Positions 56,150 to 64,000 of a DNA stretch of 64,000 nucleotides are shown here, one piece after another. The translations under genes and the position numbers were made by a program. The stretch is from Aquatica leii. Its lineage: Eukaryota > Arthropoda > Insecta > Coleoptera > Lampyridae. Below the pieces are notes generated by a model. That model had not been told where the DNA came from and made no database searches. It was given only the letters and a program-made list of their open reading frames with translations. Within the stretch, counting starts at the first letter, position 1; each line of letters begins with the position of its first letter. The DNA is taken from NCBI GenBank assembly GCA_035610365.1, contig CM069435.1, positions 93,219,389-93,283,388 of the forward strand. The letters are read 5' to 3'.

Positions 56150-57000
56150 TAATGTGGCAAAAACTTTTAACAACTTCCTGGACTACATTAATCATTTAAA
56201 ACTAAACATCAAATTAGCATAGAGATCAACGTGAATAAAAGCATTCTGCTCTTGAACGTACTGGTTATACAAAAGATGGACAACACCCTGGGACGCTCAG
56301 TGTCAAATTGCATCACCATCCTGCTCAAAAGTTGACAGTTCTAAAAATTTAGTTCATATGGCGAAGGCCATCAACAAACTCAACTCCCTAAAAATCGAGC
56401 TTGGTCATCGAATGAAGGTCTTGAGAAAAAGCAAATATAAGAAAGCAAACATAGATAAAGCAATCAAAAATCAAAACAAAGGAAACCAAAGAAAGAAACC
56501 CCCGTTGCAATCATTTTTCTTAATACATAAAAGGCTGCACGGACAAAATAGCCAGAATACTTAGGGCTAAAAACATTAAAATAGTCTTTATTGATACACA
56601 TAAGTTAGCCATTAAATTTTTAAAATCGATGAAAACAACCGGACCACTTGAAGAACCATGAGTCTACTAAATCGTTTGTATACCTAGGTTGGTATATGTA
56701 GGACAAACAAGACGCAACATTGCGACCTAAATAGGTAAACACGAGGCAAGTACAAAAAAAAACATCAGATCCGCTGTCGCAAATCATTTTTAAACATCGG
56801 ATACATAAATTTTGAGTAGTTGATTTTTGTAGCTTCAGGCCCAGATTATATAAGACGCCATCAAAATCAAAAAGTATAATATCAATAGAGGTAATAAGGA
56901 AACTCTGATCGAGACCCAGATTAACGCTGTATACACGTTTCCCAGTTTTAGTGCTTTGAAGAAGGCAGCAACACGACTGCTGAAACATCAAAATTATGTT
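56150..57000 (+). pseudogene. Penelope-like element remnant (third family)
   Basis: The end of the RT reads KTFNNFLDYINHLKLNIKLA at 56165, with RKPTHTDRY-type wording lost. The linker is at 56358-56480 (AKAINKLNSLKIELGHRMKV). GIY-YIG remnants are LGWYM and YVGQTRRNI at 56690-56720, followed by RSAVANHF at 56770. The C-terminal part continues to about 56940. The 3' UTR motif TTGAAGAAGGCAG...CTGCTGAAACATC is at 56954-56989. Many stops are present. It appears to be a different family from those at 24527 and 28559. Confidence 0.72.
56954..56989 (+). other. PLE 3' UTR structured motif, third family
   Basis: CTTTGAAGAAG, GCAG, an 8-base loop, CTGC, TGAAACATC. The stem-loop between a CTGAWGA-like box and GAAAC matches in plan the motifs at 4506, 26849, 28151, 14505-14545 (minus) and 28615-28654 (minus). 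Confidence 0.5.
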
Positions 57001-57009
57001 TTATTTGTA

Positions 57010-58252
57010 AATTCTGTTAAATTTTGTAATATAGCACATGGTTAAAAATCTAAAAAAAAATTTGTTTTAGAGCGCTAAGAAGAGATTTAGAGTGAATATC
57101 TCCTAGGCGTAGACGTTTTGTAGAATACAAATCCTACAAAAACTAAATTTTTTTTTGAGTTTTACTAATTTCTTTATCTTTAAGTATCATGTTTTTAGTT
57201 CACGTTGACAGTCAACAGCATTATCTGAATCTTGTCTATGGTCTACCAAAATAGTGATGCCATGTTGGCCTTAAACCATCAACGCAAATTTTTAAAACAA
57301 GAAACTGCAACTTTGCATGCTCATCAATACAAGTCATTTATTTTTAGCGGGGTTAAGTCTGAGGCTTATTTTTACGCTTTTTTTGTCCATACAATATAAC
57401 AACTTTTTGTTGACTACTTTGATAAAGATACTCTGTAGTCTTTCGCCAAAACCTTTTTAAAAATACTGTTTTTATAGATTTGAAGTTGGTAAAAACAAAA
57501 AAAAATACAAAAAAATACTCGTTTCGTAATTTTTTGTATTTAGCGTATAATTCCTAATTAAATTTAGGATTATGTTTTGGCCTTAAAACTAAGTTTTTTC
57601 ACCTTAATTTTATGAATTATAGCTGAACTTGACAATAAGTAAAAAACAAATGTGTATGGTTGAAGAGAGTAGTGGTCGTGTCAAAACGAGCTAAAACTTG
57701 ATAATGACTAATATTACTGATAAGGTTGAGCATGTTTAGACTTGTTATCTGGGTTACTAGGAATAAGTATAAACAATCTGCTGTTGGATTACATCATGTT
57801 TCAACAAATTAAATGACTTCAGTATTTCGCTGACTATCTTATGTCGCACTAAGTTTATATTCAACATTTACACAATGCTGTGATTGTTCTTTTATATCTG
57901 GAATATGATTTGTTTTATTTTGCTTATTTTAAGTTCTAACTTGAATATCAAGACAAAACATGAGCTTTCCACAGCGTGTGCAATATCCAAAATACCAAAA
58001 ATATAAAGAAAAATCTTACCCTAATCTTGACTCAGCTATTCATGTAGTGACCCATAGTTCTAAAATGACTATTTCACAGCCATCTTCTAATCTGTTTTTT
58101 TCTGTTGACAAAAGATATAAATTTTTTTCTTAGAGTTAATTCAATAACTTATTAAGAAACTGAGGTCTTTCAAAAAATAGAACCGAAGTACTAAAATCAA
58201 AGATAAAAAACAAAAAACTGCTATCATCTGGGACCTCATTTTTGTGGTACAA

Positions 58253-58288
<36 letters not shown>

Positions 58289-58540
58289 TACTCAGTTTTT
58301 CTCCAAAGAGAGTGTTTATTGTAATGATGTTCATGAAATCGTGAAATGCTTTGAAATATAATATGATTCATCAGAACGATGCATATTTCTTGATTCGTCT
58401 AAAAATAGCCTGAAACCAGTCTTGCCGCATAAAAAAATGTAATTGCACCTTTTCCTCAGTTTATATAAAAAAAAACCTATAATGACTTAGCTAAGATTCT
58501 TCAGAAAATCAAATATCACGAGTTTTCACTGGCCCCTCAG
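57010..58540. other. Gene-free A+T-rich interval with a (GA)n microsatellite
   Basis: Nothing coding is seen. A pure GA tract of about 14 repeats occupies 58257-58285. Confidence 0.45.
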
Positions 58541-58544
58541 GAAA

Positions 58545-59145
58545 CTTCTAACTGATGAGTGGAGTTCTCTTTTGTCTCCCTTTTCTTAGAGCAGGTTTTG
58601 TAATCATGATTTTTTGCGCATTTATAGCAAAGGTGAGGTCTGGTGCAATTGTCCCTCGTATGCTTATAGCATCTGGTGCACTGCGCGAGCTTAGTTTTTT
58701 TATGGGTTTTTCAAACTGCACAGCCGCGTTTAATAAGCGCTTTTTGTTAATTATTTCTGTGTTATTTGATTTTCTTTCCAGGTCGATAATGAATATATTT
58801 TTTGTAATTTCCTTATCTTTCTATGTACAAATGTTTGTAATCGCTACTACTGAGTGTCGGAGTTTTGCTAACCCATCTCTTATTTCTTCATGTTCAGTGG
58901 GTGGTATAATGTATGTTTCACAGTAGTACTCTGAACTTTCTGTCTTCATCTACTGTTGAATTTTTTTTTAAGTGGTTGTGTTGCTACCATCTTCTTTTAG
59001 TTAATTTTGGAATTTTAGTTCTGAGGTCTGTTTTTGATTGTCCTGTTTGGACTGTTGTTGGAGACGCTTCCTTTTGTTATGCGACATCACTGCGTTCGAT
59101 CTACAAATTTCAGAATTTTTACTTGTAATTGACTAATTGTGACAA
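58545..59145 (-). pseudogene. Jockey ORF1 segment, inverted (zinc knuckles)
   Basis: The minus strand from about 59130 carries the middle of a Jockey-type ORF1: YIIPPTEHEEIRDGLAKLRH (about 58900), a conserved domain upstream of the knuckles, then LLNAAVQFEKPIKK. The cysteine-rich region QCTRCYKHTRDNCTRPHLCY and KCAKNHDYKTCSKK follows (58690-58570). The first knuckle lacks one usual spacing residue. Reading stops at about 58545 just after the knuckles. The next part of ORF1 lies on the plus strand at 59193. Confidence 0.75.
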
Positions 59146-59159
59146 ATTTACAAGACTTA

Positions 59160-60990
59160 AACTTATACCATTATAATTAATCATATAAGGCAATGCAAAA
59201 CAAAACAAAAAACATATCATATAGTCAATTAATTATTGGGAACGCAAGCAACAACAAAGCAGTGCCAAAGTTATCAATGGAACAAAATAACAATATAATC
59301 TCATTCCTGAAACTTACAGTGGCAAACCGGCAACAAACAATAACTCGTCTAACAACAAAATTAAAAATATTAAATGACACGATAGATAGCTTAACATCCT
59401 TTTTAATAGAACAAGAACAAAACAATTATAGTTCTACGCCATAAAATAGCTCTGAAGAATGCACATCCTACTAGTGACTAAAACACACTTTTCAAGTAAA
59501 ACGAGTATTAATATAACTACCTTTACCTTATATTATATTTCACACCCAGATGCTGACAGTTAGGTCCTCTCACAATCTTGTCAGTCTATTTTCCACTAAA
59601 TTACCGTCCAAACAAACAGAATATGAATTTATATGTCAACACACTTAGAAACAGATTCTTGTCTGGAGGAGACTTCAACGCAAAAAATGAGTCTTAGAGT
59701 TCTCACTCACCTACTGGCCCACGGACCCAAGAAAGTTATCGGATCTACTGAACTTCTTTGTTGTAAAAAAAAAAGAATCTAAAACACAGAAAGTTTTTAA
59801 GACTCCACATCAGATGACATTGTTACCAAATTTTTTTTTAATAAGAGATGTACAACACATAATAAAGACAAACATAAATTCCCAAAAAGCATCCGGCCAT
59901 GATTTATTGACTTACAGGATAGCAAACCAAAAAGCTCCCAAGAAGAAGAATAGTGCGTTTAACACAAATTTTCAACGCAGTACAGGTACTTTCCAGTACA
60001 ATGAAAGTTAGTTGACATCAATCTTATCAACAAACTAAGCAAAACTTAAAATGATGTCACCTCGTGCAGACTCATAAATCTGTTCAGTTCTAAGCAAATT
60101 ACTCAAAAAATTACTTCTAAGAAAATAAGGAAACAGTATAAAAAAATCTAATACCTGAACATTAACTCAGATTTAGAAAACAGCATGGTAGACGTCTTTC
60201 AGGATCTCGTGAACTGTGGCGCTGTAGTCTCTATATGTCAAAATATTGTTATTATTCGTCTTACTAACATTCGCCGGTACATTTTTTCTAACCTATCTTT
60301 GCTTTTATCGTTGTATTTATTGTTTATAGGTCTTTAGGTATTATTATAAATAAATTCAATCTTGTTTAATTAATAAATATCTGATTATTTTTAATTGTTA
60401 TTGATGTTAGTGGCTTTTAAATAGACTAACGTTTTTGGAATTCAGATAGACGTCAAATTTTTGACTTTTAGTTTATTAATTCCGATTTTTGACTCAAGGT
60501 CACAGTTCACGACATAATGAAACGCCTCTACTATAGAACATGTTCGCAGAGTTACTGAAATACTTATATTTGTTCTTTATTGCTGACTTGCTAACCGAAT
60601 CAAAAACTGGCACAGCAACATATGCAGACGACAAGGCCATTATGGCAAAACACACAAATCCCACTATAGCCGCATTTAACTTACGACACGATCTAGATGA
60701 GATCCAAAATTGGGCGAAGAAGTAGCGTAACAAATTACCTTCACAAAACGTAGAGACCAAACTCCAATAGTCTCCTTTAGGAGCAAAAATTTACCACAAG
60801 CAAACAATGTGAAATACCTCGGTATCCATCTCGATAAGGGTTTGACATATTAACTAAAACAAAACAAGTTGGTCGTAAACTTACAAAATACTACTGGATG
60901 TTAGGACATAGATCCAAGTTATCACTTAGAAATAAACCATTGATTTATACAGTTGCTCTTAAATCAACCAAGCAAACATCCAACTTAGGG
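59160..60990 (+). pseudogene. Jockey element, copy 1: ORF1 C-terminus, endonuclease and RT remnants
   Basis: ORF1 C-terminal coiled coil at 59193-59444 (NNIISFLKLTVANRQQTITR, LTSFLIEQEQNN). The endonuclease is at 59450-59760 with TKTHFSSKTSINITTFTLYY and, in another frame, GNRFLSGGDFNAKNE. RT pieces follow from 59814 (KTNINSQKASGHDLLTYRIA). A foreign stretch of about 260 bases interrupts at 60240-60500. The catalytic motif TATYADDKAIMAKHTNPTI is at 60615, and KYLGIHLDKG-like wording at 60810. It stops in the thumb at about 60985, where a second copy starts. Confidence 0.8.
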
Positions 60991-60994
60991 CTTT

Positions 60995-62790
60995 AGGTTG
61001 ACAACTCTAAAAAGCAGGGAACTTCTTAAAACAATCAAGAACAATTTGCAACAGCTATCTATGGGTGAACCAACCTATTGGCCAACGGATAGAAACAAAG
61101 TTCTAGTTGCTATAGATTTCTCCATTATTATAGGAATTAAAGAAATTATAGCAAAAAGATACCTACAAAAACAATGGCAGCTAGCCAGAACAGAAGAAAA
61201 CAAATGAAAATTGAATAAAGCCACTAAAGAACTGACAGACTTGTTTAAAAAAGAACAGAACCATGGCTTTCAGAAATATTTAAAAAGTTTTACATCGAAT
61301 AAAACTACGGAGTTCTCTGGAAAGCTACAAAAAGACTGAAAAGATTCTAAAAATACATTCTTCCAATCAAAAATGACGACATCTATACCAGAAACGATAA
61401 AGAAAAAGCCGATGTTTTCTCAAAACATCTAGAAAATGTTTTTTCAAATGGAACTGCCACATAGAAAGTTTAAGATTAAAGAAATAAGACAGGTCATAAT
61501 GAAATAAACAAACAGCAAAAAGGCCCCAGAATTTGATCTTATCTCATGCAATATTGCAAAAATTGTCTGAAAAGTGCTACAAACTAATAACCTACATATT
61601 TAATGCAATTCTAAAATCAAATTACTTTCCGACTATCTGGCAAGTTGTTAAAATCATAATGATTCTCAAACCAGGTCAAATCCTGAAGATGTTTCTTTCT
61701 AAAGACTTAAAGCTTACTACCAATGCTATCCAAAGTTTTTGAGAAGTTATACTTTAAAAAACTTAATATAACAATAGCAAATAGGAAAAGAAACGCCAAA
61801 AGATAATGCTCTGTTGCTTTCTTAGATATATCTCAAGTCTTTCACAAGGTATGGCACAGAGGATTACTAGTCAAATTTAAGAAGCTTGATATTTATCCTC
61901 ACTACCTACTGCTCAAACCATACTTAACTGACAGACACCTCTTAGTTAAGCAAGGCAGTGAATACACTGACTTGTATCCTATACTCTCAAGCGTTTCTCA
62001 CGGCATCGTACTGGGCCCAGTGTTATAAATTTTGTATACGGCAGATCTACCGACAATATCTATTATGATAGCAACATATGCAGATGACACTGCCATTCTA
62101 GCATCCCATACTGATCCAGCCTTGGCTTCACAAAACGTTTAAGCAAACTTAAAGAAAATTCAACATTGGTTAAAAAAATGGTGCATAAGGCTAATGAAAC
62201 CAAGTCCTTGCATGTGGCATTTACTCTATGCAAAGAAGCATGTCCTCTGAAGATTAACAACTGTAAAATACTGCAAGTCAAGGAAGCTAAATATATTGGC
62301 ATGCACTTGGATCGACGTCTTACTTGGAAGAAATATCTGTTTACCAAAAGAAAGCAGCTATGGTTAAAACTAAATCAAATGTATTGGCCCATTAGCCGAA
62401 AATCGGAATTATTCTTGGATAATAAACTACTGCTACATCAATCCATTCTTAAACCAATTTGGACGGTATACAGTTATGGGGAACTGCTAGCGACTCCAAC
62501 ATCGCCATTTGGCAGAGGTTTTAAAATAAGGTATTGTGTATCATCGTACTACGTTTCCAACTAACTTATTCTACACGACATACCTCTGGAATCCGTTAAA
62601 AAAACCATGCATCTTTTTAGTGTGAAATACAGTGAAAGAGTGTCTGTGCATCCTAACGTGTTAGCACATTAGTTAAACGTACATCAATAAAGTGCGAAGG
62701 TTAAAACGTTTGTGGCCATCAGATCTTAGCTCAGAACCCAGATAACTTTAAGTTAAGACTAGACAGACAAATATACTCTAGACTTGTGAT
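60995..62790 (+). pseudogene. Jockey element, copy 2: endonuclease end, linker and RT
   Basis: It starts in the last part of the endonuclease with MGEPTYWPTDRNKVLVAIDF (61060). The linker is KQWQLARTEENK, then LNKATKELTDLFKKEQNHGF (61215). RT pieces: EIRQVIM and KKAPEFDLI (61520), KIIMILKPGQ (61655), FLDISQVFHKVWHRGLL-type wording (61830), ATYADDTAILASHTDP (62073) and YIGMHLDRRLTWKKYLFTKR (62290). The thumb and C-terminus run to about 62790. Several frameshifts. It is the same family as copy 1, in the same orientation, with no unique sequence between them. Confidence 0.82.
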
Positions 62791-62799
62791 TTAGATAAT

Positions 62800-64000
62800 T
62801 GTATGAAGATCACTCACTGGAGTGAGACTCTAAATGTCTTACTCAATCAAAATAAACGTTATTGTCCACGGGCAGATTGTTGATCTCTCATTGAGTTAAA
62901 AAAAATTAGGAGATCTACAAAAAAACAATACGTTGTGTTGCCGGCGTCACCGATCAACCCAAGAAGATTCTAAGAAAGCAAAATATCGGAATTCGATATG
63001 GTATCGCCTAAAAAAATTACGGCTTTACTACCTGCATCAAACCTGGTTTTAAAACTAAGCATAAAGAAAGTTTACCGATAAAAATGTTAGTGTAAAATGT
63101 TTTACTTAAAGCGGACAAGTCGAAGCATTTAATGCAGAATTAAAAAACATCAACAAGATACCGGAATAAAACATAACTAAATCAGTTGCAACTAAAACTT
63201 ACAAAAAAATGAAGTTTATAACATTGACTACAATAAAAGAAGAATACTAGTCAAATGCACACGCTACTACTATCAACCAGTTTGATATATACTAAAGAAC
63301 AGAAAGTCACATCAGTATAAGAAGAACTATTGAGAAAACTGACAGCATTATCAGCGTAACGTTAAAAAGAAAGAAAAATATATCGATTACGGAACCTGAA
63401 AAAAACTACTTCAAGAAGTTGGTTCTATCTAAAATTTAGATTCTGGTTAACGGTTAAAAGTGTACTTGACGTAGTTTTAAAAAAATAGGTGTGGACTCGT
63501 TTTGCCGAGATTGTGCTGTGCTGATTTTATTTGTTTACAGTGTAGATCTTGTTACGTGGTTTTTCTTGTAACTAAAAAAGCGACGACTAACTCAGTTGTT
63601 CCGGCGATTGAGTGGTAAACTTCGTGGTGTTAAATAATAAAATGAATTTAAAAAGACGGCAAGACGATGCAAAACTAGGTGGGGAGACACTGTTTAAATC
63701 TACCCGCAGCTGAATTAGAACAAGTGTTAACAGTAAAACAAGAAGTCAGTAGTGCAGTACAAAGCAACTAAAAAAGGAAATCGAAAACGAGCTTGGAGTA
63801 GCATCAAGGAGAAAAGAAATGTTTCACAAGAAAAAAAAGTGAACCTAAAATTGTGTATAAATATCAGAAACATGTTTTTTGGTTAGTTGTAAGAAATAAG
63901 TGTTTTTATTACAATTTGTTTATATTTTGCAAAAAAAACCTATACATGATGAGATGTTATGTAAGTCCTTTTTGGAATCTGTGATCTTTGAAACACATAA
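62800..64000. other. Unassigned interval to the window end
   Basis: No firm element. GQVEAFNAELKN-like wording near 63112 hints at an integrase C-terminal region but is too short. From 63490 to 63850 an LTR-like leader followed by a charged frame (ELEQVLTVKQEVSSAVQSN near 63715) could be the start of an LTR element continuing beyond the window. Confidence 0.3.

Noticed and set aside
58555..58926. Plus-strand frame with membrane-like hydrophobic runs
   Set aside because: It is antisense to Jockey ORF1; the cysteine-rich zinc-knuckle frame on the minus strand explains the sequence.
1..64000. CRISPR arrays, bacterial operons, riboswitches or phage-type systems
   Set aside because: Introns, snRNA and the transposon mix show animal nuclear DNA; no spaced repeat array is present.

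Overview
This is an A+T-rich stretch of eukaryotic nuclear DNA, almost certainly from an arthropod and most likely an insect with a large, transposon-laden genome. I infer that from the element mix: R1-, Jockey-, RTE- and RNase H-bearing non-LTR retrotransposons, Ty3/Gypsy, several families of Penelope-like elements (PLEs), Tc1/mariner, pogo and PIF/Harbinger. I see no host protein-coding gene. Nearly every recognisable coding signal belongs to a mobile element and most are broken. The exception is one PIF/Harbinger transposon at 5789-9018. It has matching terminal inverted repeats, a TAA target duplication and two spliced genes that read through without stops.

Layout. 600-2350: R1-type retrotransposon remnant on the minus strand. 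2355-4613: PLE copies arranged 5'-to-5'. 4668-4800: scrap of Jockey reverse transcriptase (RT). 5789-9018: intact PIF/Harbinger. 9022-11040: no genes. 11045-11125: tRNA-like SINE head. 11340-14290: degenerate non-LTR element. 14308-14610: small PLE foldback with target-site duplication (TSD). 16060-16860: mariner-like transposase relic. 17500-22140: Gypsy relic. 24527-27015 and 27025-28275: two PLE copies in tandem, the first nearly full length. 28559-29540: second PLE foldback with TSD. 30430-30800: pogo-type fragment. 31540-37210: a second Gypsy copy interrupted by a U6 snRNA/R1 chimera (33130-35302, 15-bp TSD) and by an internally deleted RTE element (35432-36788). 39186-39345: palindromic MITE. 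39880-47580: Tc1 elements and RNase H-bearing non-LTR fragments in a large inverted duplication, with an R1-type RT in the spacer. 49850-52560: third copy of the same non-LTR element, carrying a PIF deletion derivative and a sliver of Gypsy RT/RNase H. 53500-54100: RTE and Tc1 scraps. 56150-57000: another PLE. 58545-62790: two Jockey copies, the first with an inverted 5' segment.

The genes do not form a cellular pathway. The interest lies in insertion mechanics recorded in the sequence: a template-switch chimera with U6 snRNA, PLE insertions with two outward-facing 3' ends between one pair of TSDs, a twin-priming-like inversion in a Jockey element, and a CTGAWGA-stem-GAAA hairpin shared by all PLE families here. 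Transposase plus Myb-like protein in the Harbinger are the only pair likely to work together.
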